Positions 1 to 7,689 of a DNA stretch of 13,258 bases are shown here, one piece after another. A model generated the notes under the pieces. The model was not told the origin of the DNA and did not search any database. It worked only from the letters and a program-made list of their open reading frames with translations. The position numbers were made by a program, and so were the translations under genes. This stretch comes from Clostridia bacterium (GTDB taxonomy: Bacteria; Bacillota_A; Clostridia; Oscillospirales; CAG-272): positions 1 to 13,258 of the forward strand of contig JAFTRQ010000022.1 of NCBI GenBank assembly GCA_017462125.1. Reading direction: 5' to 3'. Numbering within the stretch: position 1 is the first letter of the stretch; each line of letters begins with the position of its first letter.

Positions 1-7
1 AAATAGA

Positions 8-27
8 CAGCCGCACGTGAGCGGCTG
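8..27 (-). terminator. Possible terminator hairpin at window edge
   Basis: A 7-bp perfect stem (CAGCCGC at 8-14, GCGGCTG at 21-27) closes a 6-nt loop. Read on the minus strand, the stem is followed by TCTATTT, a weak U-rich tail. It could end leftward transcription that runs past the lipoprotein gene, but it lies about 220 nt beyond that gene and at the window edge, so it could equally belong to the repeat block next to it. Confidence 0.25.
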
Positions 28-61
28 CCTGAGATTGTAATGCGGTATCAAACTTTCTGTG

Positions 62-133
62 CCCCTTTTAGGGGTTAAGCCTGTATTTGCCCCTTATAGG
101 GGCTGTGCAAACCACCGGTTGAACCGGTGGTTT
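62..133. repeat. Palindrome-rich intergenic repeat block (IS200/IS605-end-like or REP-like)
   Basis: Three palindromes follow each other: CCCCT-ttt-AGGGG at 62-74, GCCCCTTATAGGGGC at 89-103, and a near-perfect 12-bp inverted repeat at 109-120 and 122-133 around one central G (core ACCACCGGTT/AACCGGTGGT). The first two are near-identical copies 27 bp apart. No ORF is present. Such strings of short GC-rich hairpins are typical of dispersed bacterial intergenic repeats and of the subterminal hairpins of IS200/IS605-type elements. The family assignment is inferred from structure alone. The third hairpin is followed by TTTT on the plus strand, so it could also act as a terminator. Confidence 0.5.
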
Positions 134-214
134 TGATTATATATCACAATTTTAAAATTGCTCTCGCTTTTTTCTTTTATCTTCTTGCGGTATAATAGCT
201 TTTTCGACAGTCTG

Positions 215-242
215 AGACGCCGAAAAATTTCGGCGTCTTTTT
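215..242 (+). terminator. Rho-independent terminator-like hairpin
   Basis: An 11-bp perfect stem (AGACGCCGAAA at 215-225, TTTCGGCGTCT at 228-238) is followed on the plus strand by a run of T, which is the normal terminator layout for rightward transcription. It also lies only 10 nt beyond the stop codon of the leftward lipoprotein gene. Read in that direction the hairpin is followed by CAGACTG and has no U-tract. It may therefore serve an RNA arriving from the left, or be an imperfect two-way terminator. No gene is visible to its left within the window. Confidence 0.55.
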
Positions 243-248
243 GTCTTA

Positions 249-2942
249 TTATTCGTTAATAATTAATTTAAAGGAAATGATCCTTACCAACGTTCCACCG
301 TCTTGGTTAAGATGTACCAACAGGTTTACGGTGTGTTCACCGGTAGAGATTGCCGAGAGGTCGATGTTTACGCTGAATCGCTTTGCGTGCTCTCCTCCGG
401 CTGCTTTTACAGCGTCCTCGCATGCTACGGGTGCCGAGGTCAGAATGGGCTCGTTATCGTCGATGGAATATCCGAAGCTTACGATCTCGCTTTTAAAGCC
501 TGCCCATCCGTAAGGAAGCAGGATCTTTGCGGACCTTGAGACGGTAACGGTATTGTTTGCGGCGGTCAGCTTGTTTCGGATGCCGCCAACCTCAAAATAA
601 TGTGCTCCGTCCAAGATCAATGCGTCAATGGCGTGGCCTACAAGTCCCGCCTTGCTGTCCGTGTATTCGATGAACGAGCCGTTTTCCACGGTGGGGTTAT
701 CCGCAGGTGCGGAGGTCTCCTCCTCGGTTTCGGGTTCCTCTGCGGTGGGCTCTTCAACGATCACGTTAAAGCTCAGCAGCTTGACCGCCTTACCGCCTTC
801 GGCATTGACAAGAGCAAGCAGGGTCACGGTGTGCTTTCCTACCGAAAGCTCGCTGATATCAACGTTCACGGTAAATCTCTTGGCATATTTTCCGCCTGCG
901 TCCAGAACGGCTTGCTGTGCGGCACCGGGATATGCATTGAACACGGCGTTTCCGTCGTCGATGGAGTAGCCGAACAGATCGATCTCATACTTGAATCCGA
1001 CCCATCCGTACATATTGAGGGACACGGTTCCCTGGCTGACGGTGATCTGATTACCCGCGGCACTCAGCTTAGCCTCGATACCGCCAATGGGGAACAAGTC
1101 AACTCCGTCCGCACGCAGATAATCGATGGCTTTTCCCTTCTTGCCCACGGATTTGTCCGTATCCTTTATAAAGCTGTCGGCTGTGAACGTGCCGGGATCC
1201 TTGGTGGTGAAGCCCGTGTTGAACGCGGATGCGGGACAGCCTGCGCTGTTGCACAGATTCAGGGTGTCGCCGTAAAAATCTTCGGATTCATAGTTGTATG
1301 CTACACCGCTGATCTTCTTGCTGTGGGTTACGGTGATCTGATCCTTCGCTGTGATCTCTACGCTCTCGGGCGCCTCTGCCTTCAGGCTGTACTCGTCGCC
1401 GAGGAACACGGTCAAGCCCTTGACAGCCTTGCCTCCGTCCGAGGTCTTGAGGCCGTCACCAACGTTTTCAAAGGTCAACGTTGCGGAAAGTCCGTCCTCG
1501 CTGATCTCGATCTGCTTGAGAACGGGGCCCATTGCGTCGGAGAGCGCTCCCTGTCCGCAAACCACGGATGCGGCTATATCCGAAAGGCGATCTGCCTGCT
1601 CGAATTTACAGTTGGGATGCAGGCTGTTGAAGAAGGACTTGTCTGCCCAAAGGTCGCTTGATGCGGAGACGTAGCAGTTATCGAGCATCATCGGAATACT
1701 GCCCATATAGGAGCGGATCACACCAAGCTCCATGAAATGCCACGTGCCCGTGAAATCGGCGGGCTTTTTATAGATAGTAGGAAGTTCCACGACGAATACA
1801 GGAAATTCCTTCTTGCACAGGTTGTGGGTCGAGCGCATATATTCCATCAGGGCGGTGAAGGTTTGGTTGTATTTCATCGCTTCCTCAAGCGAGTTGTTGC
1901 TGCAGCCCTGATACCAGACGATACCTGCGATAGCGTATCTTTCAAAGGGATATATGTGGCGGTTATACAGATATCTTCCGCTTCCCTCGTGGGCATTGAC
2001 ACCCGTTGTGGTGTAAAGTCCCGTTTCCTTATTATACGTATCGGTGCCCAGCGCGTCGGCTACCTCGTTAGGTAAAAACATACCGATCGGCGCGCCGCTG
2101 AAGCCTACCTCGATCACACCAACGGGGATCTTGCTGTCGGTCTTTTCAACCATTTGGGTTGCAAAGTAATATCCGATAGCCGAGAAGGAGAGTGTATCCT
2201 GAAGCGTGGTCTTTGTCCAGGACTTGGTAGCCCTCAGATCCTTACAAACCTCTGTGGTGCCTGCCGCGGGGAAATTACCTCCCGAGGCGTTATTGTTTCT
2301 GAGAAGTCTGATGATCGAATCGGAGGAGATTGCGGCTTGACCTCCGCCCTGCGTTGCGGCGTTGGTGTTGGCGATGTGGGATGATACGGAATACTCCACG
2401 TTGGACTGTCCGATCACCATATATACGTCACCGACCAGCACGTCCTTGAAGACTACTTCCTTTTTATTGGTGTAGATCTTCATTTCCGCGCCGTTTACGT
2501 CTGCCTCAAGTCTGGCGCCGAAGGTCAGGCACCATTCGCCGTTTTCAATGATCGCCTCGGCAAACATACCCTTAAACTCACCCGACACCTTCTTGCCGTT
2601 CTCGCTTGCGGGCGCAAAGCCCCAAACGCGGATGTGCTCGCCTCTCTGGACGACCATATCGTTGGCAAAAACGCGGGATACGGTAAAGTCAGCGGCATAC
2701 TCTGCCTCGAGTGTTTCGCCTATCATAACGTCTGTGATCACGATCGTTTCCTCTTCCGTTTCTGTTTCTGTTTCGGTAGTGCTTTCTTCTGTGGCCTCGG
2801 TCTGCTTTTGCGTTTCCGTGACCTTTTCGGTCTCCTCAAGCGTGCCCGCATCGGTTTCGGTCTGTTCCCCTCCGCAAGCGAGCAGCATTGTCGGCAGCAT
2901 TGCCAGAAGCAAGAATATTGCAATAAGGCGCTTTGATTTCAT
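249..2942 (-). CDS. Sialate O-acetylesterase-like (SGNH/SASA) lipoprotein with two tandem C-terminal domains
   Basis: 897-residue predicted surface lipoprotein. Residues 1-23 are a lipoprotein signal (basic start, hydrophobic core, lipobox LLAC with Cys23). Residues 25-66 are an almost pure Thr/Glu/Lys/Gln tether, suited to crossing a Gram-positive wall. An N-terminal beta domain leads to GQSN at 178-181, the nucleophile block of the sialate O-acetylesterase/SASA family (Ser180), with a WYQG block at 343-346 and a LHP block (His442). Members of this family remove O-acetyl groups from sialic acids or other polysaccharides. Two homologous domains of about 140 residues follow (590-730 and 756-896), each with a YGW(V/A)GFK motif and a GYSIDD motif, joined by an acidic linker; they may bind carbohydrate or the wall. 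Oddities: WYQG is followed by Cys347 where many relatives have Glu, and Ser rather than Asp lies two residues before His442. GGAGG lies 5 nt before the ATG. Function is family level; the substrate is unknown. Confidence 0.85.
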   Translation of the reverse strand: MKSKRLIAIFLLLAMLPTMLLACGGEQTETDAGTLEETEKVTETQKQTEATEESTTETETETEEETIVITDVMIGETLEAEYAADFTVSRVFANDMVVQRGEHIRVWGFAPASENGKKVSGEFKGMFAEAIIENGEWCLTFGARLEADVNGAEMKIYTNKKEVVFKDVLVGDVYMVIGQSNVEYSVSSHIANTNAATQGGGQAAISSDSIIRLLRNNNASGGNFPAAGTTEVCKDLRATKSWTKTTLQDTLSFSAIGYYFATQMVEKTDSKIPVGVIEVGFSGAPIGMFLPNEVADALGTDTYNKETGLYTTTGVNAHEGSGRYLYNRHIYPFERYAIAGIVWYQGCSNNSLEEAMKYNQTFTALMEYMRSTHNLCKKEFPVFVVELPTIYKKPADFTGTWHFMELGVIRSYMGSIPMMLDNCYVSASSDLWADKSFFNSLHPNCKFEQADRLSDIAASVVCGQGALSDAMGPVLKQIEISEDGLSATLTFENVGDGLKTSDGGKAVKGLTVFLGDEYSLKAEAPESVEITAKDQITVTHSKKISGVAYNYESEDFYGDTLNLCNSAGCPASAFNTGFTTKDPGTFTADSFIKDTDKSVGKKGKAIDYLRADGVDLFPIGGIEAKLSAAGNQITVSQGTVSLNMYGWVGFKYEIDLFGYSIDDGNAVFNAYPGAAQQAVLDAGGKYAKRFTVNVDISELSVGKHTVTLLALVNAEGGKAVKLLSFNVIVEEPTAEEPETEEETSAPADNPTVENGSFIEYTDSKAGLVGHAIDALILDGAHYFEVGGIRNKLTAANNTVTVSRSAKILLPYGWAGFKSEIVSFGYSIDDNEPILTSAPVACEDAVKAAGGEHAKRFSVNIDLSAISTGEHTVNLLVHLNQDGGTLVRIISFKLIINE

Positions 2943-2983
2943 ATGTACCTCCGCTGAATAACAGCATTAAATATATTAATCAC

Positions 2984-3012
2984 ATTATAGCATATGTTTT
3001 GACAAATATCAA
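2984..3012 (-). promoter_or_regulatory. Sigma-A-type promoter of the lipoprotein gene
   Basis: On the minus strand a TTGATA -35 box (3007-3012) is separated by 17 nt from a perfect TATAAT -10 box (2984-2989). Transcription would start near 2977, giving a 5' leader of about 35 nt before the ATG at 2942. The surrounding DNA is very AT-rich, which also suits an upstream promoter element. The gene therefore appears to be transcribed separately from the operon to its right, which has its own terminator. Confidence 0.75.
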
Positions 3013-3053
3013 TATATATTTGATTTTTTATTCTTTACAGGAAGACGACAAGC

Positions 3054-3085
3054 AAAAAGGGATGCTCCCTGAAAAGCATCCCTTT
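3054..3085 (-). terminator. Rho-independent terminator of the trkA-trkH-tmk-yitT operon
   Basis: An 11-bp perfect stem (AAAGGGATGCT at 3056-3066, AGCATCCCTTT at 3075-3085) has an 8-nt loop. On the minus strand it continues into a run of T. It begins 5 nt after the stop codon of the yitT-like gene, the last gene of the leftward operon. Confidence 0.9.
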
Positions 3086-3090
3086 ATCCG

Positions 3091-4023
3091 TTACCTCGTC
3101 CAGCCCTCGCCGTTGATCTCATGAGCTTGGTGGACGGTTACGAACGCGGTCTTATCGATCTGATTGATCACGTTCAGAATTTCTGCATATTGATTGACCG
3201 TAAAGGAGACGATCAGCATCTTCTTTTTGTCTCCTGAATATCCGCCGACCACGTCCACGATGGTAGAGGTGCGGTCGATTTTTTCGATCACGACCTTATT
3301 GATCTCCTCATATTTATCGGTAATGATCTGTGCGATATAGGATTTCGAGCTTCCGATGAACACCTTATCGACCATCAGCGCGGCAACGAATGCCGAAAGA
3401 ATGCCGAGAAGCGTGATCACAAAGTCACCGATAATGAACATACCAAGCACGACGATCGCCGCATCCACCACAAAGATCACAACCGAGCTCTTGAGCCGCT
3501 TGAATATTTTGCAGACGGTAAAGGCGATAATGTCCACTCCGCCCGTGCTTCCTCCTCCGATAAACGTGATCGCGCATCCCGTACCCACGCAAGCGCCGCC
3601 AAGCAGTGTGGCGAGGATCAGCGAGAGCTCGGAATACTCCGATGCCTGCAGGTGAAAAAAGCCGTTCATAAAACTCGGATCCGCAAGCTTCATAAAAAGA
3701 GAAACGCCCAAGGGATACACGATCGTGGAGATCAGCGTTTTCATAGCAAAGGATTTACCCAACACAAGAAGGCCGATCAAAAACAGTATCCACGTCACCA
3801 GCGTGACGATCCTGTCGATGGTCAGAAGCTCGACGGAGATCAGCTTATTCAGCACGATGGCGATGCCCGATACTCCACCCGTGACCAGATCGAACGGAAG
3901 GATGAAAATCGCTGTGCCAAAGGATAAGACCAAGGTTCCCGCGATCACCAGCATCACGTTTTTGATGAAGGTCAATATTTCCGTTTTACTGAATTTCCGT
4001 TTCATAATATCCCGTCCGTTCAT
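3091..4023 (-). CDS. YitT family membrane protein (DUF161 plus DUF2179)
   Basis: 310-residue integral membrane protein of the YitT family, widespread in Firmicutes and without an established transport substrate. The N-terminal two thirds hold about six hydrophobic segments (roughly 19-42, 68-90, 97-112, 133-155, 178-198, 200-218), with the conserved FxLPFxLVTGGVSGIA-like stretch at 40-55 and GGGSTGGVD at 156-164. The C-terminal part (about 225-308) is a soluble alpha/beta domain of the DUF2179 type, ending in the usual VHQAHEINGEG-like tail. It is the last gene of the operon; its ATG overlaps the stop codon of the tmk-like gene (ATGA), which suggests translational coupling. A second ATG at 4005 (protein starting MKRKFSK) has a better GGACGGG ribosome site and may be the true start, giving 304 residues. 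Family assignment is firm; the function is unknown. Confidence 0.88.
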   Translation of the reverse strand: MNGRDIMKRKFSKTEILTFIKNVMLVIAGTLVLSFGTAIFILPFDLVTGGVSGIAIVLNKLISVELLTIDRIVTLVTWILFLIGLLVLGKSFAMKTLISTIVYPLGVSLFMKLADPSFMNGFFHLQASEYSELSLILATLLGGACVGTGCAITFIGGGSTGGVDIIAFTVCKIFKRLKSSVVIFVVDAAIVVLGMFIIGDFVITLLGILSAFVAALMVDKVFIGSSKSYIAQIITDKYEEINKVVIEKIDRTSTIVDVVGGYSGDKKKMLIVSFTVNQYAEILNVINQIDKTAFVTVHQAHEINGEGWTR

Positions 4024-4649
4024 TGATATATCTTAAGGACCGCCGAAATCACCTGTGCTGAAACCTCCTCAACGCTTCCCGAAGCGTCGATGATCTCGAT
4101 CCGCTCTCCCTGCTCTTTCAAGCGGTCAAACACGTCAAAGAACATGGCACGGGTGCGGGTCAGATAATCGAGATTTTCGTAGATCTCGGTTTTCTCCCCC
4201 CTGCTGCCGATTCGCTCGAGACTTTTTTCGGGTGTCAGATCAAGAAAGACGCAAAGGTCGGGACGGCGGATGTCGGGATCCTCCAGATTCAGTTTTGCCA
4301 CTGCTTCATAACCCAGCGCGGCACCCTGATAAGCAAGAGAGGAATAATAATATCTGTCGCTGATGACACTGATTCCCTTTTCAAGCATGACACCGATGCC
4401 CTCGGTAGGGTGCGTGTTGTGGATCTTGCGGTCTGTAGCAAACATTTTTGCCATTTCGGTCGGCGTTTTCGGTGTCTCGCCCGAAAGCGCGCGGCGAAGC
4501 AGCTTTCCTGAGGGAAGCTCGGTGGGTTCAAGGGTCGTCATATATGCAATGCCGCGTGTTTCGAAAGCGCGGCACAAAAGTGAGATCTGCGTGGTTTTTC
4601 CCGCGCCGTCGATCCCCTCGAAAACAATGAATTTCGGTGTGTGATTCAT
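4020..4649 (-). CDS. tmk: Thymidylate kinase (dTMP kinase)-like
   Basis: 209-residue P-loop nucleotide kinase, the usual size for dTMP kinase, which phosphorylates dTMP to dTDP in the cytoplasm for DNA synthesis. The Walker A loop is FEGIDGAGKTTQ (G12-T20). DRYYYSSLAYQG at 98-109 is the family's DRY block that contacts the nucleotide. A Walker-B-like strand VFLDLTPE lies at 134-141, followed by an Arg/Lys-containing lid (SRGEKTE, 149-155). The common TREPGGT substrate block reads TLEPTELPSG here (39-48), so the Arg before Glu-Pro is Leu40. This may be a divergent tmk or a second paralogue rather than the housekeeping copy. It sits between trkH (43-nt gap) and yitT (4-nt overlap). The ribosome site is modest: AGGA about 12 nt before the ATG. 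Confidence 0.85.
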   Translation of the reverse strand: MNHTPKFIVFEGIDGAGKTTQISLLCRAFETRGIAYMTTLEPTELPSGKLLRRALSGETPKTPTEMAKMFATDRKIHNTHPTEGIGVMLEKGISVISDRYYYSSLAYQGAALGYEAVAKLNLEDPDIRRPDLCVFLDLTPEKSLERIGSRGEKTEIYENLDYLTRTRAMFFDVFDRLKEQGERIEIIDASGSVEEVSAQVISAVLKIYQ

Positions 4650-4692
4650 ATTTTATTATTTCCTACTTACGTATTTTTTATAAATGAGTGAA

Positions 4693-6198
4693 TTATCTTT
4701 CTCTCCACGTGGAGGGTGAGAACAAAAGCAGGATCGGGAAGATCTCAAGTCTGCCAAGCAACATATTCAAAATAAGAACGATCTTCGACGCGTATGAATA
4801 AAAAGCAAAATTACTCATAGGTCCTGCTTCGCCAAGTCCGGGGCCGATATTATTGATACAGGTGGTGACTGATGAAAAGGTCGTTTCCACGTCCTGGCCG
4901 TCAAACACTGCCACAAGCAGGAAAGAAACGAAAAATATCAGCATATATGCCACCATATACGCGAAGGTGCCGCGGATGGTGTCCTGATCCACGCTTTTCT
5001 TTTCAAAAAAGACCTTTTTGATCTGTCTTGGATTGGTCATATGTCTGATCTCCGCCCAAGTGCTTTTAACGGAAATTACGATTCGGCTGACCTTGATGCC
5101 GCCGCCCGTGCTTCCCGCGCAGGCTCCGATGAACATCAGCACAAGCAAGAATATTTTAGACAGGTTTGGCCAAAGATTAAAGTCAGACGTTGCAAAACCG
5201 CTGGTTGAGAGAACGGTATTTACTTGGAAAAATGCGTGGCGGAGCGCATCGGCAAAATTGCCGTACAGTTGATAAATATTCGCTGTGATCACGGCGGTGG
5301 AAACGAGGACGATGCCTACAAACCAACGAAGCTCCTCGCTGAAGAGCGCCGCCATTACCTTCCCCGTGATGATCAGATAATAGAGGTTGAAATTGATACT
5401 GAAGATAAACATAAACACCGAAATGACCCACACGCAATAATCGGGATGTGCCACGGTGCCTCCAAAAGACACCATGCCGTCACTCCAGATCGAAAAACCG
5501 CCTGTTCCCGCTGTGGAAAGCGATGTGCAGACCGACTCATAAAGCCCCATACCTCCAAACAGAAGCAGAACGATCTGCAGAAGAGTCAGCGAAATGTAAA
5601 TGCTATACATGATAGAGGCGGTCTTTTTGACCGTGGCGACGATCTTGTCCACCTTAGGACCGGGCATTTCGGCTCTCATGATATGCACCAATCGGGAGGA
5701 CTTCATATCCTGCTGGGGCATGACGGCAAGAACAAAGACCAGAACACCCATGCCTCCGATCCAGTTGGTAAAGCTTCTCCAAAGAAAGATCCCGCGCATG
5801 CCGAGAGCAGGGTCTGTCGGATTCCAAAGCTTGTCGAAATCAAGTCCCGAAAGCACGCTGGCACCGGTGGTGGTAAAGCCCGAAACGGTTTCGAAATAGG
5901 CAGATACAAAGTTGGGTATAAGTCCCGAAATTATAAAGGGTAGGCAACCGAACGCTGACATAATTATCCAAGAAAGGCCTACCACCGCAAAGCCGTCTTT
6001 TACTGTCAGAGCATTGTTGGCGGGTTTTTTTAAGGACAACAGTATTCCAAGCGGAAACAGAACACCCATTGGTATCAAAAACGCGTGAAGCATTTTGAAC
6101 TCACCGTATACCAGAGACGTGGCAAGGGGCAGTATCATAAGCGCACCCTCGGCAAGCAGTAACTGACCGATGATATATCTTAACATTTTGTAATTCAT
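4693..6198 (-). CDS. trkH: Trk-type potassium uptake protein TrkH
   Basis: 501-residue K+ translocating membrane subunit of the TrkH/KtrB superfamily. The four pore loops that form the K+ selectivity filter are visible: FTTTGAS (108-114, Gly112), LSTAGTGGF (227-235, Gly231), LSTSGFA (330-336, Gly334) and CINNIGPG (447-454, Gly452). The loop ACAGSTGGGIKVSRI (359-373) is a family signature, and the protein ends in the usual LGRLEIFP-type final helix. The length and the FTNWIGGMG block at 143-151 fit TrkH rather than the shorter KtrB. It lies 12 nt downstream of trkA with a GAGG site 6 nt before its ATG, so the two are almost certainly co-expressed and form one transporter, with TrkA as the cytoplasmic gating ring. 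Confidence 0.95.
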   Translation of the reverse strand: MNYKMLRYIIGQLLLAEGALMILPLATSLVYGEFKMLHAFLIPMGVLFPLGILLSLKKPANNALTVKDGFAVVGLSWIIMSAFGCLPFIISGLIPNFVSAYFETVSGFTTTGASVLSGLDFDKLWNPTDPALGMRGIFLWRSFTNWIGGMGVLVFVLAVMPQQDMKSSRLVHIMRAEMPGPKVDKIVATVKKTASIMYSIYISLTLLQIVLLLFGGMGLYESVCTSLSTAGTGGFSIWSDGMVSFGGTVAHPDYCVWVISVFMFIFSINFNLYYLIITGKVMAALFSEELRWFVGIVLVSTAVITANIYQLYGNFADALRHAFFQVNTVLSTSGFATSDFNLWPNLSKIFLLVLMFIGACAGSTGGGIKVSRIVISVKSTWAEIRHMTNPRQIKKVFFEKKSVDQDTIRGTFAYMVAYMLIFFVSFLLVAVFDGQDVETTFSSVTTCINNIGPGLGEAGPMSNFAFYSYASKIVLILNMLLGRLEIFPILLLFSPSTWRER

Positions 6199-6210
6199 AA
6201 TTTGCCTCGC

Positions 6211-7575
6211 TTATGCCAGAGTGTCCTCGAGATCACAGAGCTGTTTATTGGTGGTGACGATTATCACGCTGTCCCCTACTTCAAGAGTAGTAGAGCCGTG
6301 TGCATATATGACAGCGTTGTCTCTGATAACCGCAGCTACCAGGATATTCTTTTTCCATTTTATATCCTTTAAAGGCTTTCCGACCTGCTCGAAATCGTCC
6401 GCAACATCGAATTCTAACGCTTCTACTCGATTTTCTGCGATCTTGTGTAGAGATTTGATCGCGCTTCTGCTTCCTTTTTCGCCTCTGTTGGCAAGTCCGC
6501 GAATATAACGAAGAACCTTGGCGATTATTAAAAACTGTGGCGTGATATTGGAATCGATTCCCGCGTTTTCGGAAAGCTTGACAAAGGTGGGAGAAGCAAT
6601 TTTTGAAATGACCTTTTCGACGTTTCTTGAATTGGCAAACATTGAAATGATCAGATTTGTTTGGTCGTTTTCCGTCATCGCAACGCAGGCATCCGCCCTG
6701 CCGAGACCCTCTTCGTCGAGAATGTCGGGATCGGTTGCATCGCCGTTGATGATCTGAATCTTCGGGAAAAGATCGGCGAGCTCGTCACAGATCGCGGGAT
6801 TCTTTTCAATGATCTTCAGCTTATACCCCTTGCCCAGCTGGGTCGCAAGATATCTTGATATTCTGCCGCCACCGATCAGAAGCACGTCCTTTATTTCCTT
6901 GCCTACAAGTCCGATCTTGACGAAGAGCTCATTGATATCCTGACGGGAGCCCGCCAAGGAGATCAGATCTCCCTCGCAGATCACGAAATCACCGCCGGGG
7001 ATGAACACCTCGTCTCCGCGCACAGCGGTACAGATCAGGGTGTTGGTGTTGAATTTATTCTTGAAATCCTTCAGCGCAAGACCGATGAACGGGTGGTCCT
7101 CTCCAACGTGGATCTCTACCACCTCGACCTGTCCTCTTGCGAATTTTTCGAGCTTTATCGCCGCGGGGAAGCGGATCAGTCTTGCTGCCTCTCTCGCCGC
7201 CTCGTGCTCGGGGTTCACGATCATATCAATACCCATTTGCTTGGACATAAATCCAACTTGATTCAAATAACGGGGGTCACGCACTCGTGCAATCGCGTGC
7301 TTTGCTCCAAGCTGCTTGGCGATCATACAGCAGAGAAGATTGAGCTCGTCGCCGGGAGAGACCGCAATTACTACATCACAATCCCTTACGCCGGCCTCCT
7401 TTTGTACTTCAATAGATGCACCGTTTCCGGTGATTCCAAAAACATCATATTTATTGACTACCTCGTTGACGACGGACAGTTCTTCGTCAATAACGGTAAC
7501 ATTGTGACCCTCAGAGCATATTACGCCTATCAGCGCATCACCCACCGAGCCGTTTCCGATAACGATAATTTTCAT
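6211..7575 (-). CDS. trkA: Trk system potassium transporter subunit TrkA (double RCK)
   Basis: 454-residue peripheral regulatory subunit that gates TrkH on binding nucleotide. It has the full double arrangement: RCK_N (about 1-125) and RCK_C (about 140-222), then a second RCK_N (about 228-345) and RCK_C (about 370-454). The first Rossmann site is the classic GNGSVG at 7-12. The second reads GGGRIS at 235-240, with Ser in place of the last Gly, so the two nucleotide sites may differ. RCK_C domains in Firmicutes K+ transporters often bind c-di-AMP, but nothing here proves that. AGGGGG lies about 6 nt before the ATG. It is the first gene of the trkA-trkH-tmk-yitT operon. No strong promoter is visible in the gap to the rhamnosidase-like gene. 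Confidence 0.95.
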   Translation of the reverse strand: MKIIVIGNGSVGDALIGVICSEGHNVTVIDEELSVVNEVVNKYDVFGITGNGASIEVQKEAGVRDCDVVIAVSPGDELNLLCCMIAKQLGAKHAIARVRDPRYLNQVGFMSKQMGIDMIVNPEHEAAREAARLIRFPAAIKLEKFARGQVEVVEIHVGEDHPFIGLALKDFKNKFNTNTLICTAVRGDEVFIPGGDFVICEGDLISLAGSRQDINELFVKIGLVGKEIKDVLLIGGGRISRYLATQLGKGYKLKIIEKNPAICDELADLFPKIQIINGDATDPDILDEEGLGRADACVAMTENDQTNLIISMFANSRNVEKVISKIASPTFVKLSENAGIDSNITPQFLIIAKVLRYIRGLANRGEKGSRSAIKSLHKIAENRVEALEFDVADDFEQVGKPLKDIKWKKNILVAAVIRDNAVIYAHGSTTLEVGDSVIIVTTNKQLCDLEDTLA

Positions 7576-7627
7576 TGATTCCCCCTGCCTTAAAAGGCGC
7601 TTTTCGATTGATTGTTGACGTGAATTC

Positions 7628-7659
7628 TGAAACCTTGGACTTTGAGGTCCAAGGTTTCA
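7628..7659. other. 13-bp perfect hairpin between rhamnosidase-like gene and trkA
   Basis: TGAAACCTTGGAC (7628-7640) and GTCCAAGGTTTCA (7647-7659) form a 13-bp perfect stem around a 6-nt loop. On the minus strand, the direction of both flanking genes, there is no U-tract after the stem; the T run lies before it. It may be a weak terminator for the upstream gene, an attenuator for trkA, or a protein-binding site. A poor promoter (TTGGAC-17-CAGAAT on the minus strand) overlaps it and is the only candidate found for trkA. Confidence 0.6.
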
Positions 7660-7689
7660 AAAATGAACTAAAACAGGTGGTTCGAATAT

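Noticed and set aside
62..133. CRISPR array
   Set aside because: Only two short similar palindromes with unequal surroundings, no repeat-spacer periodicity and no cas gene.
600..1661. 353-codon plus-strand frame opposite the lipoprotein gene
   Set aside because: Same codon-register shadow effect; the minus-strand protein has a signal peptide, catalytic blocks and domain repeats, while this frame shows nothing.
2738..2923. Lys/Arg-rich 61-codon minus-strand frame inside the lipoprotein gene
   Set aside because: It is a frame shift of the Thr/Glu-rich low-complexity tether (repeated ACAGAA-like units) and has no start signals.
5224..5943. 239-codon plus-strand frame opposite trkH
   Set aside because: Shadow in codon register with trkH, with a His- and Arg-rich product typical of such shadows.
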